Assembly: GCF_001431425.1 (NCBI RefSeq)
Contig: NZ_LDJG01000018.1
Location: forward strand, 62,001-126,000
Source of the DNA: Stenotrophomonas nitritireducens
GTDB lineage: Bacteria; Pseudomonadota; Gammaproteobacteria; Xanthomonadales; Xanthomonadaceae
Direction: 5' to 3'
DNA: 64,000 nt
The position numbers were made by a program, and so were the translations under genes. Within the stretch, counting starts at the first letter, position 1; every line of letters starts with the position of its first letter. Below the pieces are notes generated by a model, which did not search any database, was not told the origin of the DNA, and saw nothing but the letters and a program-made list of their open reading frames with translations. Positions 50,798 to 58,830 of the stretch are shown piece by piece.

Positions 50798-51580
50798 TTA
50801 CGGCGCCGGTTCGGCGACGAGTACGTCGATGCCGCGGCGCTGCAGCCCTTCGCGGGTCGCTTCGTCGATGCCGGCGTCGGTTATCACGGCGTGGATCTGG
50901 TCCAGGTAGGCGATGCGGTGCAGGCTGACCCGGCCGAATTTGGAGGCGTCGGTCAGCACCACGATGCGCCGCGCACGTTCGACCATGCGGTGGTTGAGGC
51001 GCGCTTCGGCCTCGTCGTGGGTGGTCAGGCCGAACTGCAGGTCCAGGCCGTCCACGCCCAGGAACAGGGTGTCGAAGCTGTACGGGTTGAGGCTGGCCTC
51101 GGCCTGGCTGCCCTGCAGCGACAGCGACTGCTTGCGCAGCTGGCCGCCGGTGAGCAGCACGTTCATGCCCGGCGCGTTGGCCAGTTCCCAGGCGATGTTC
51201 AGGCCATTGGTCATCACCGTCACGTCGCGGTGCCCGCGCAGGTGGCGCGCCAGGGTCATCGTGGTCGAGCCGGAGTCGATGATGATGTTGTCGCCGGGCT
51301 GCACCAGCTGGGCGGCGCGCGCGCCGATGGACTCCTTCAGCGGCAGGTTCAGCGCATCCTTCTCGTGGATGTCCTGTTCCTGAGGCGGTGTGCGCACCAG
51401 GGTGGCGCCGCCATGGGTGCGCGTGGCCAGGCCCTGTTCCTCGAAATGGCCCAGGTCGGTGCGGATGGTCACCGCCGACACGCCATAACGCCCGACCAGT
51501 TCGGCGACCTGCACCGAGCCGTGCTCGATCAGCTGCTGCAGGATCTGCTGCCGGCGGGAACGGGTGTTGCGCATGGCCAT
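50798..51580 (-). CDS. agaR: DeoR-family repressor, AgaR-like
   Basis: The 260-residue protein has an N-terminal helix-turn-helix (RRQQILQQLIEHGSVQVAEL, YGVSAVTIRTDLGHFEEQGL) and a C-terminal sugar-phosphate sensor domain (DNIIIDSGSTTMTLARHLRG, LFLGVDGLDLQFGLTTHDEA). The ATG at 51580 has GGAG upstream; 51574 is an alternative. As last gene of the agaS-kinase-agaZ-agaR run it most likely represses this locus through the CTTTC cluster at 55083-55295, by analogy with AgaR. The assignment to AgaR rests on context. Confidence 0.85.
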   Translation of the reverse strand: MAMRNTRSRRQQILQQLIEHGSVQVAELVGRYGVSAVTIRTDLGHFEEQGLATRTHGGATLVRTPPQEQDIHEKDALNLPLKESIGARAAQLVQPGDNIIIDSGSTTMTLARHLRGHRDVTVMTNGLNIAWELANAPGMNVLLTGGQLRKQSLSLQGSQAEASLNPYSFDTLFLGVDGLDLQFGLTTHDEAEARLNHRMVERARRIVVLTDASKFGRVSLHRIAYLDQIHAVITDAGIDEATREGLQRRGIDVLVAEPAP

Positions 51581-51608
51581 CTCGTGCTTTCTCCGGGAAA
51601 GGCCGAGC

Positions 51609-52943
51609 TTAGCCGTTCGCAAGGTTCGGGTGGGCGGAACTTTCGCTGTGCTTGCGCATGCCGGCGGTATTGGCCGAACAGGCGCGCGCGTATTCGTCCA
51701 GGCACTGGCCGATGCGGTGCCGCGCCAGCGCGCCCGGGGCATTGGCCAGCGTGCCCTCGCGCACCGCGCGGAACTGCTCGGGCAGGTACTGGCTGAGCAG
51801 CACCAGCGGCGGCGCGTGTTGTTCCAGGTTGGCGAACAGCGTGCGCACCGCGTCCAGCAGCGCCGGCTCGCCCCAGTAGTAGCGGCAGCGGTCGCTGAAG
51901 GCGAAAGCGCGCAGCAGGCGCAGCGTGGCTTCGTCGCCGTGGTAATGCGCCTGCCAGTATTTCGGCTGCGCCAGCATCACCTCTTCCAGTACCTGCGGCA
52001 GGCGCGAGCGCTGCGCGGCGGGCAGCAGTTCGGCTTCGATCGCCGCCAGCGCGAACAGCGCTTCGCGATAGGCGAAGGTCGCGGCCGGGCCGACCTTGAG
52101 GATGGCGAAGTGGTCGCGCACCAGCGCATGCAGGCCGCTCTCGCGCTGGTAGTCGGTGGAGTGCGCCTCGAACACGATGCGCGGCTGCTTTTCGAGGAAG
52201 TCGGCCAGCTCGCCGGCGGCGGCCGCGTCGTAGTCGTGCACACTGCTGTGGTCGAAATCCACGCCCGGCTGCACCACCATCGCGATCACCCGCTGCCAGG
52301 CCTCGCGCAGCTGCGGCGTGTCGAAAGCCTGGCGGTGGATTTCCAGTGTCTGCGCGGCCGCGGCCGGCGTGGTCACCGCCAGCCCGGCGTCCAGCGAGGC
52401 TTCGCCGCCCGGGACGGGAACCTCGGTGCCGATCACGTAGACCGGCGGCGGCAGGTCGTGCGCGGCGGCGGTGCGTTCGGCGATGACAGCCAGTTCGGCC
52501 GAGCGCGCCGCGACGGTGGCGTCGGGCAGCGGCACCGGGTCGTCGGCGCAGGACATGCTGCAGTCCAGGTGGATCTTGTGGAAGCCGGCGGCGACATAGG
52601 CCTCGATCAGCACGCGCGCGCGCGCCATCGCCTCGGCCGCCGGCTGCTTCTGCCAGGCATTGGGGCCGAGGTGGTCGCCGCCGAGCACCAGCCGGTCGCG
52701 CGGGAAGCCTTCCTCGTCGGCCAGCGCCCGCACGTAGTCGCGATACTGCGGCGGGGTCATGCCGGTGTAGCCGCCGAACTGGTCGACCTGGTTGGAAGTG
52801 GCTTCGATCAGCAGCACGGTGCCGTGGCGCGCGGCCACGTGCATCGCCGCGCGCAGCACCTGTTCGTTGCTGCAGCAGACGCTGTACAGGCCGACGTTGT
52901 GGCCGGCGCGATGCCGGGCGAGCAGGGACTGCAACGGGGACAT
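51609..52943 (-). CDS. agaZ: AgaZ/GatZ/KbaZ-type protein (tagatose phosphate metabolism)
   Basis: The 444-residue protein of the GatZ/KbaZ family has GLYSVCCSNEQVLRAAM, LIEATSNQVDQFGGYTGM, LGGDHLGPNAWQ and FHKIHLDCSMSCADD. In E. coli the family is described as the non-catalytic subunit of tagatose-1,6-bisphosphate aldolase. In other Proteobacteria AgaZ has been proposed, as I recall, to supply the tagatose-6-phosphate kinase step. The catalytic partner (KbaY/AgaY type) is not in the window. It lies 15 bp after the kinase gene with GGGAG before the ATG. Confidence 0.88.
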   Translation of the reverse strand: MSPLQSLLARHRAGHNVGLYSVCCSNEQVLRAAMHVAARHGTVLLIEATSNQVDQFGGYTGMTPPQYRDYVRALADEEGFPRDRLVLGGDHLGPNAWQKQPAAEAMARARVLIEAYVAAGFHKIHLDCSMSCADDPVPLPDATVAARSAELAVIAERTAAAHDLPPPVYVIGTEVPVPGGEASLDAGLAVTTPAAAAQTLEIHRQAFDTPQLREAWQRVIAMVVQPGVDFDHSSVHDYDAAAAGELADFLEKQPRIVFEAHSTDYQRESGLHALVRDHFAILKVGPAATFAYREALFALAAIEAELLPAAQRSRLPQVLEEVMLAQPKYWQAHYHGDEATLRLLRAFAFSDRCRYYWGEPALLDAVRTLFANLEQHAPPLVLLSQYLPEQFRAVREGTLANAPGALARHRIGQCLDEYARACSANTAGMRKHSESSAHPNLANG

Positions 52944-52958
52944 GGGCGAACTCCCGGA

Positions 52959-53897
52959 TCAGGAAAAAGTGGGTTGGCAGGCGAGCAGGGCGGCGCCGCG
53001 CGCGCCGCCGGCATCGCCGAAGCGCGGCGGCACGATCGGCGGCACCTGCACGCCGGCGAACAGATGCGCGGCGATCGCCGCCGGCAGCTGTTCGTACAGC
53101 GGCGCGTACTGCGACAGGCCGCCGCCGAGCACGATCACGTGCGGGTCCAGCGCCAGGATCAGCGCGGCGAAACTGTGGCCGAGCAGGTCGCGGTGGATGT
53201 CCAGCGCCTGCCGCGCGCGCGCGTCGCCGGCTTCGGCCAGTGCGATGACGTCGCTGGCATTGGCGGCGCTGCCGCCGAGATGGCGTTCTATCATCGCCAC
53301 ACCGCTGCCGGAGACATAGCGCTCCACGCAGCCGCGCAGGCCGCAGCCGCAGTCGAGCAGCGGCAGACCGTGGCGTTGCAGCAGGTTGGCCGGCACGCTC
53401 CAGTGGCCCCATTCGCCGGCCAGGCCGTTGAAGCCGCCGATCAGCCGGCCCTGCACGCAGTAGCCGCCGCCGGCACCGGTGCCGAGGATCGCGCCGAACA
53501 TGCTGGCGTAGCCGTCGGCGGCGCCGCCATGCGCTTCGGACAGGGCGAAGCACTGCAGGTCGTTGCCGAAATGCAGCGGCCGTTGCAGGCGTTCCTGCAG
53601 GTCGCGGGCCACGCACTGGCCGGTGATGGCCGGCACGTTGGCGCTGAGCTGGCGGCCGCTGCGGCGGTCGCGCACGCCGGGCAGGGCGATGCCGATGGCA
53701 TGGGCGGCTTGTCCCAGCGCCGCATCGGCATCGGCGGCGAGGGTTTCGACGGCCTGCAGGAAGCCGGCGTAGTCGCCCTGCGGCGTGGCGATGCGCTTGC
53801 GCCAGCTCACCTGCAGGGCCGCATCGCAGGCCACCAGTTCGATCTTGGTGCCGCCGATGTCGATGCCGTAGCAGGCGCTGGCGGAGGACTCAGCCAT
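52959..53897 (-). CDS. ROK-family amino-sugar kinase (probable GalNAc kinase)
   Basis: The 312-residue protein has the ATP phosphate loop DIGGTKIEL (about residues 13-21), the ROK signature AILGTGAGGGYCVQGRLIGG with GEWGHW, and the zinc motif CGCGLRGCVE. ROK kinases phosphorylate sugars such as N-acetylglucosamine. Neighbours (agaS, agaZ, two alpha-GalNAc-ase families) point to GalNAc as substrate, equivalent in role to AgaK; sequence alone would also allow GlcNAc. The start overlaps the agaS stop by 8 bp. Confidence 0.88.
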   Translation of the reverse strand: MAESSASACYGIDIGGTKIELVACDAALQVSWRKRIATPQGDYAGFLQAVETLAADADAALGQAAHAIGIALPGVRDRRSGRQLSANVPAITGQCVARDLQERLQRPLHFGNDLQCFALSEAHGGAADGYASMFGAILGTGAGGGYCVQGRLIGGFNGLAGEWGHWSVPANLLQRHGLPLLDCGCGLRGCVERYVSGSGVAMIERHLGGSAANASDVIALAEAGDARARQALDIHRDLLGHSFAALILALDPHVIVLGGGLSQYAPLYEQLPAAIAAHLFAGVQVPPIVPPRFGDAGGARGAALLACQPTFS

Positions 53898-55044
53898 GGT
53901 GGATGGTGACGCCCTTGACCACGCGGTTGACGGTGCCGTCGGGGAACGGGTTGTCCGGGGTCAGCCCCAGCGCGGCCGAGCGGCGCAGTGCGTAGAGCTG
54001 CGCGAACGGCAGCCAGGCCGGCGCCAGCCAGGCGTCGGGCAGGGCCGGCACCTGCAGGGTGAAGTCGTCGCCCGGGCCGATGTCCGAATGCGGGCCGACC
54101 GACAGCACCCTGCCGGCCACGCCGTCGCCGCGCAGTTCTTCCAGCAGGTCCTGTTCGTAGCGGCGCGCCAGCGGCTGCGCGCTGCGTAGCATCACCACCA
54201 GGGTGCGCGCATCGAGCGTGGACTTCGGCCCGTGGCGGAAGCCCAGCGGCGTGTTGGCCATCGCCAGCACGCGGCCGGCGGTGAGTTCCAGCACCTTCAG
54301 CGCGGCTTCGCGCGCCAGCGCTTCCAGCGGGCCGCTGGCCAGGTAGATCACGCGGTCGAACGGCTGCGCGGCGAGCGCGCCCACCGGCGCGTCCCAGCGT
54401 TGCAGGCCTTCCCGTGCCAGTGCGGCGACCTGGCGGATGCGCTCGCCGCGCTCGTTCCATGGCGCGCGCTCGAACACCGCCAGCGCCGCCAGCAGCATGC
54501 AGCTCAGGCTGCTGGTCATGGCGAAGGCGCGGTCGCAGCTTGCCGCCGGCATCAGCAGGGTGCAGGTGTCGTCGCGGCCGGCGCCGCGGCGCGCCAGTTC
54601 GCCGTCGGCGTTGCAGGTGATGTCGAGGAAACGGGCGTCGTCCACGTCGGCGCGCACGCGCTCGACCGCGGCCACGCTTTCCGGGCTGGAACCGCTGCGG
54701 CCGAACGACACCAGCAGGGTCGGGCGCTCGCGCTGCAGGTACAGCGCCGGGTGGGTCAGCAGGCTGGTGGTATGCACCGCGCGCACTTCCGCCGGCCACT
54801 GCGCGTTGATGTGGTCGGCGACCATCTCGGCGATGAAGCCGGAGCTGCCGGCGCCGGTGAACAGCACGCGCTGCGCCGGGTCGGACAGGCGCTGGCCGAG
54901 GAAGGCCAGCAGGCGTTCCTGGTCGCGCTCCAGGCCGCTGGCCAGGGTTTCCCACAAGGCCGGCTGCTGGGCGATTTCGGCGGCGGTATCGGCTCCGCCC
55001 AGGCGCTGCCAGGCGGACGGATCGGTAAGCGGGGTGGCGTCCAT
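53890..55044 (-). CDS. agaS: AgaS, SIS-domain galactosamine-6-phosphate deaminase/isomerase
   Basis: The 384-residue protein has two SIS domains: VLFTGAGSSGFIAEMVADHI with LLVSFGRSGSSPESVAAVER, and VIYLASGPLEALAREAALKV with NTPLGFRHGPKSTLD. AgaS converts galactosamine-6-phosphate to tagatose-6-phosphate plus ammonia. I use the ATG at 55044 (MDATPLTDPSAWQRLGG) with AGGAA upstream; an ATG at 55101 would put part of the operator region into the protein. It is the first gene of the leftward operon. Confidence 0.9.
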   Translation of the reverse strand: MDATPLTDPSAWQRLGGADTAAEIAQQPALWETLASGLERDQERLLAFLGQRLSDPAQRVLFTGAGSSGFIAEMVADHINAQWPAEVRAVHTTSLLTHPALYLQRERPTLLVSFGRSGSSPESVAAVERVRADVDDARFLDITCNADGELARRGAGRDDTCTLLMPAASCDRAFAMTSSLSCMLLAALAVFERAPWNERGERIRQVAALAREGLQRWDAPVGALAAQPFDRVIYLASGPLEALAREAALKVLELTAGRVLAMANTPLGFRHGPKSTLDARTLVVMLRSAQPLARRYEQDLLEELRGDGVAGRVLSVGPHSDIGPGDDFTLQVPALPDAWLAPAWLPFAQLYALRRSAALGLTPDNPFPDGTVNRVVKGVTIHHG

Positions 55045-55082
55045 TCTTGGTTCCTGTTGGGCCAGCGCACGATCAGCCTTTT

Positions 55083-55295
55083 CTTTCGAAATGTCAAACA
55101 TCGAAAGAAAAAAGAAAGAATTCTTTCGCGATGGTGCCGCTGCCCGTCTGCCGGTGCGGATCGAAAGGTTTTCCTGACGGACCTTTCGCTGCCTGTTTCA
55201 CGTCGCTGAAGGGGATAAGGAAAGTGGTGCTTTGCACAAACTTTCGATTGATATAAAAATTCTTATCTTTTGCTTTCATTTTATTGACATCTTTC
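55083..55295. promoter_or_regulatory. Cluster of ten CTTTC/GAAAG motifs, probable AgaR operator region
   Basis: CTTTC occurs at 55083, 55123, 55183, 55241, 55273 and 55291 on the plus strand, and GAAAG at 55103, 55114, 55163 and 55220. Seven are extended to CTTTCG. Some are paired as inverted repeats, for example 55103-55127 around GAATTC. The DNA is strikingly AT-rich for this genome, with runs such as TTGATATAAAAATTCTTATC. It lies between agaS (leftward) and the GH31 gene (rightward). Confidence 0.8.
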
Positions 55296-55313
55296 GAAAC
55301 GCTGCCCTAGAGT
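55284..55313 (+). promoter_or_regulatory. Predicted promoter of the GH31-receptor-GH109 genes
   Basis: TTGACA (55284-55289) and TAGAGT (55308-55313) are 18 bp apart, 47 bp before the GTG start. A CTTTCG copy (55291-55296) lies in the spacer and another CTTTC (55273-55277) lies just upstream of the -35, where a bound repressor would block polymerase. Confidence 0.7.
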
Positions 55314-55360
55314 CGGCGCAACCGCCATCGAATGCCCGCCTGAAGGGCCTGGGGAGCAAG

Positions 55361-58300
55361 GTGCACAAGCGCGTACGTCGTCTGCCACTGCCGGTGGCAC
55401 TGCTTTCCGTCCTGCTGCTGCCGGCGCTGCCGCTGCATGCCGAGCCGGTGGGCAACCTGCGGTCGGTCGGTGCCGGCGATGGCCGCGATGGCGTGCGTGG
55501 CTGGGACCTGCTCACCGACAACGGCACGCGCATCCGCATCGAACTGCCGGCCGCTGACATCATCCGCGTGCAGGCCGGCCGCAAAGGCAGGCTGACCGGC
55601 GCCGGCGACAAGGCCGCGCCCATCGTGCTGCCGCAGCCCGGGGCCAGCGTGCAGGCGCAACTGGAAGAAGACGCGCAGGAAATCCGCGTACGCACCGATG
55701 CGCTGGTGCTGCACGTGCAGCGGCAGCCGCTGCGGCTGCGCCTGGAGCGGCTGGACGACGGCCAGCCCACCGCGCTGTGGCAGGAGCTGCAGCCGCTGGA
55801 CCTGGATGCCGCGCAGAGCGTGCAGGTGCTGTCCTCGCAGCCCGACGAGGCCTTCTTCGGCGGCGGCCAGCAGAACGGCCGCTACCAGTTCAAGGGTCGC
55901 GAGCTGGAGATTTCCTACTCCGGCGGCTGGGAGGAGGGCGACCGCCCGAGCCCGGCGCCGATGCTGCTCAGTTCGCGCGGCTGGGGCATGCTGCGCAATA
56001 CGTGGAGCGACGGCAGCTACGACCTGCGCCAGCCCGACCAGGCCACCCTGCTGCACCGCGAGGACCGCTTCGACGCCTACTACTTCGTCGGCGCCGGCCT
56101 GCCGCGCCTGATCGAGCGCTATACCCAGCTGACCGGCCGGCCGAACATGGTCGCGCGCTGGGCGCTGTCCTACGGCGATGCCGACTGCTACAACGACGGC
56201 GACAACATCAAGAAGCCCGGCAGCGTGCCCGAAGGCTGGAGCGACGGCCCCACCGGCACTACGATCGACGTGGTCGACAGCGTCGCCGCCAGGTACCGCG
56301 AAAACGACATGCCCGGCGGCTGGATCCTGCCCAACGACGGCTACGGTTGCGGCTACAGGCAGCTGCCCGAGACCGTGCAGGGCCTGGCGAAGTACGGCTT
56401 CAAGACCGGCCTGTGGACCGAGAACGGGGTGGACAAGATCGCCTGGGAAGTCGGCAAGGCCGGCACCCGCGTGCAGAAGCTGGACGTGGCCTGGACCGGC
56501 AAGGGCTACCAGTTCGCGATGGACGCCAACCGCCAGGCGTTCAACGGCATCCTCGACAACTCCGATTCGCGCCCGTTCCTGTGGACGGTGATGGGCTGGG
56601 CCGGCATCCAGCGCTACGCGGTGGCCTGGACCGGCGACCAGAGCAGCAGCTGGGACTATATCCGCTGGCACGTGCCGACCCTGGTCGGCTCCGGCCTGTC
56701 CGGCATGGCCTATGCCGCCGGCGATGTCGATGCGATCTTCGGCGGCAGCGCCGAGACCTTCACCCGCGACCTGCAGTGGAAGGCGTTCACGCCGGTGCTG
56801 ATGGGCATGAGCGGCTGGTCGTCGAGCGCGCGCAAGCAGCCGTGGTGGTTCGACGAGCCCTACCGCGGCATCAACCGCGACTACCTGAAATTGAAGATGC
56901 GCCTGACCCCGTACATGTACGGGCTGGTGCACGAAGCCGCGCAGAACGGCGCGCCGCCGGTGCGCGGGCTGATGTGGGACAACCCCCGCGACCCGCACGC
57001 GCAGGATGAAACCTACAGGTACCAGTTCCTGCTCGGCCGCGACCTGCTGGTGGCGCCGGTGTACCGCAGCCAGGCCGCCAGCCGCGGCTGGCGCCGCGAC
57101 ATCCACCTGCCGCAAGGCGGCTGGTTCGATTATTGGGACGGCCGCCGCGTGCAGGCCGGCGCCGAAGGCCGCCAGCTCGACCGCCAGGTGGACCTGGCGA
57201 CGCTGCCGGTGTTCGTGCGCGCCGGCGCGATCCTGCCGATGTACCCGGCCATGCTGTTCGACGGCGAGAAGCCGCTGGATGAAGTGACCTTCGACCTGTA
57301 TCCGCAGGGCGACTCCCGCTACACGCTGTACGAGGACGACGGCAACACCCGCCGCTACCAGCAGGGCGAATCGAGCACGCAGCAGATCCGCATGCAGGCG
57401 CCGGCGCAGGGCAGCGGCCCGGTGCAGGTGCGCGTCGACGCGGTGCAGGGCGCTTACCGCGGACAGCTGGCGCAGCGCCGCTACGGCCTGCGCGTACTCA
57501 ACCGGCAGGCGCCGGCGGCGGTGCGGCTGGACGGCCGTGCGCTGCCCGCACTGGCCGATGCGGCCGCCTTCGACGCGGCCGACGAAGGCTGGTACTTCGA
57601 TGCCGGCGAACGCCGCGGCACCCTGCACGTGCGCACCGCGATGGTGGACATCCGCCAGCCGCTGCAGCTGCAGCTGGATTTCCCGGTGGCCGCCGCCGCG
57701 GCCGACGACGCGTTCCCGGCCGCGCCGCAGCAGGGCCGCGCGTTGCCGCCGGACAGCCTGCTGGTGGTCAACCGCCCGGCCGAGGAAAAGGGCTATCCGC
57801 TGGAAAACGCCTTCGACGACGATCCGGCGACCTGGTTCCGCACCGTGCGCAACCAGGCCATCCGCACCGGCGCCCACGAGTGGGTGATCGGGTTCGGCGA
57901 GAGGAAGATGATCGACGGCATTGAACTGGCGCCGCGCAACGACCAGCACTGGAAGCACGGCCAGGTACGCGACTACGAAATCTACATGGGCGACAGCAAT
58001 GGCGAGTGGGGCGAGCCCGTCGCCCGCGGCCGCCTGTCGTTGAAGGAAGGCCTGCAGCGCATCGATTTCCCGGCCCATGCCGGCCGCCTGCTGCGCTTCC
58101 GCGTGCTGGGCGTGCAGAACCCGGAGGGCGAGGGCGGCAACGACCCGATGGTCACCGCTGCGCAGAGCACCGCCGCGCGCGCCATCGACGCATTGCAGCC
58201 GCGCGACGTCGGCCCGATCGCGCTGTCCACCTTCCACATCCTCGAACAACAGCTACCGGAGCGGCCGGCACGGCAGCAATACCTCTCCCAGCTGCCGCTG

Positions 58301-58717
58301 CCGGCCGCGCTGGCCGGGCAGGCGCGCGCCGACCAGTCGTTCCGGGGCGAGGCCGGCATGCGCATGAACGGCCTGCAGTTCCGCCGCGGCCTGGGCGTGG
58401 GTGCGCACAGCCGCATCGATATCGCGCTCAAGGGCCGCTGGCACCTGCTGCGCGCCGACCTCGGCATCGACGACGCCTGCCGCGCCGCCGGCGGCATGCA
58501 GTTCCAGGTCTGGGGCGAGGACCGCCTGCTCTACGACAGCGGCCTGGTGAAGGCGCCCGGCGTGGTCAAGCCGGAGCTGGACATCCGCGGCCTTTCCCGA
58601 CTGAGCCTGCGCACGCTGGGTGCGCAGGGCAGCCAGCCCGCCCAGGTCTGTGGCAACTGGGCCAATGCCGTGCTGATCGGCGAGGAGGGCGATTCCGCCG
58701 ACTTCGTCGCCCCATGA
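55361..58717 (+). CDS. Secreted GH31 glycosidase with F5/8C and NPCBM domains, probable alpha-N-acetylgalactosaminidase
   Basis: The 1118-residue protein starts at a GTG with GGGGAG before it, giving signal peptide MHKRVRRLPLPVALLSVLLL (cleavage near LHA-EP). The GH31 catalytic barrel holds KLDVAWTG (Asp375, probable nucleophile) and WTGDQSSSWDY (Asp426, probable acid/base). A C-terminal beta-sandwich follows, then an F5/8 type C (CBM32-like) domain at about residues 805-925 and an NPCBM domain at about 965-1110. This layout fits the GH31 subfamily of alpha-GalNAc-ases known from Bacteroides and Enterococcus. Substrates there are alpha-GalNAc on Ser/Thr or related glycans. Specificity here is inferred from motif and context. 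Confidence 0.88.
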   Translation: MHKRVRRLPLPVALLSVLLLPALPLHAEPVGNLRSVGAGDGRDGVRGWDLLTDNGTRIRIELPAADIIRVQAGRKGRLTGAGDKAAPIVLPQPGASVQAQLEEDAQEIRVRTDALVLHVQRQPLRLRLERLDDGQPTALWQELQPLDLDAAQSVQVLSSQPDEAFFGGGQQNGRYQFKGRELEISYSGGWEEGDRPSPAPMLLSSRGWGMLRNTWSDGSYDLRQPDQATLLHREDRFDAYYFVGAGLPRLIERYTQLTGRPNMVARWALSYGDADCYNDGDNIKKPGSVPEGWSDGPTGTTIDVVDSVAARYRENDMPGGWILPNDGYGCGYRQLPETVQGLAKYGFKTGLWTENGVDKIAWEVGKAGTRVQKLDVAWTGKGYQFAMDANRQAFNGILDNSDSRPFLWTVMGWAGIQRYAVAWTGDQSSSWDYIRWHVPTLVGSGLSGMAYAAGDVDAIFGGSAETFTRDLQWKAFTPVLMGMSGWSSSARKQPWWFDEPYRGINRDYLKLKMRLTPYMYGLVHEAAQNGAPPVRGLMWDNPRDPHAQDETYRYQFLLGRDLLVAPVYRSQAASRGWRRDIHLPQGGWFDYWDGRRVQAGAEGRQLDRQVDLATLPVFVRAGAILPMYPAMLFDGEKPLDEVTFDLYPQGDSRYTLYEDDGNTRRYQQGESSTQQIRMQAPAQGSGPVQVRVDAVQGAYRGQLAQRRYGLRVLNRQAPAAVRLDGRALPALADAAAFDAADEGWYFDAGERRGTLHVRTAMVDIRQPLQLQLDFPVAAAAADDAFPAAPQQGRALPPDSLLVVNRPAEEKGYPLENAFDDDPATWFRTVRNQAIRTGAHEWVIGFGERKMIDGIELAPRNDQHWKHGQVRDYEIYMGDSNGEWGEPVARGRLSLKEGLQRIDFPAHAGRLLRFRVLGVQNPEGEGGNDPMVTAAQSTAARAIDALQPRDVGPIALSTFHILEQQLPERPARQQYLSQLPLPAALAGQARADQSFRGEAGMRMNGLQFRRGLGVGAHSRIDIALKGRWHLLRADLGIDDACRAAGGMQFQVWGEDRLLYDSGLVKAPGVVKPELDIRGLSRLSLRTLGAQGSQPAQVCGNWANAVLIGEEGDSADFVAP

Positions 58718-58751
58718 CCTCCAGGTAACCGCAGCTCCCCCAATACGCCGA

Positions 58752-58771
58752 CCACGGCCCCGCGGCCGTGG
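58752..58771 (+). promoter_or_regulatory. Hairpin between the GH31 and receptor genes
   Basis: CCACGGCC-CCGC-GGCCGTGG is a perfect 8-bp stem with a 4-nt loop, 35 bp after the GH31 stop and 60 bp before the receptor start. With no T run it is more likely an mRNA stability or attenuation element than a full terminator. Confidence 0.5.
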
Positions 58772-58830
58772 AACGGGATCGCATTGCCCGCCATCCGTTG
58801 TTCCGTGCCTCATCGTCAGGAGAGAGTCCG

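Noticed and set aside
54437..55177. Plus-strand open frame crossing agaS and its control region
   Set aside because: Antisense shadow of agaS running into the operator cluster; no protein features.
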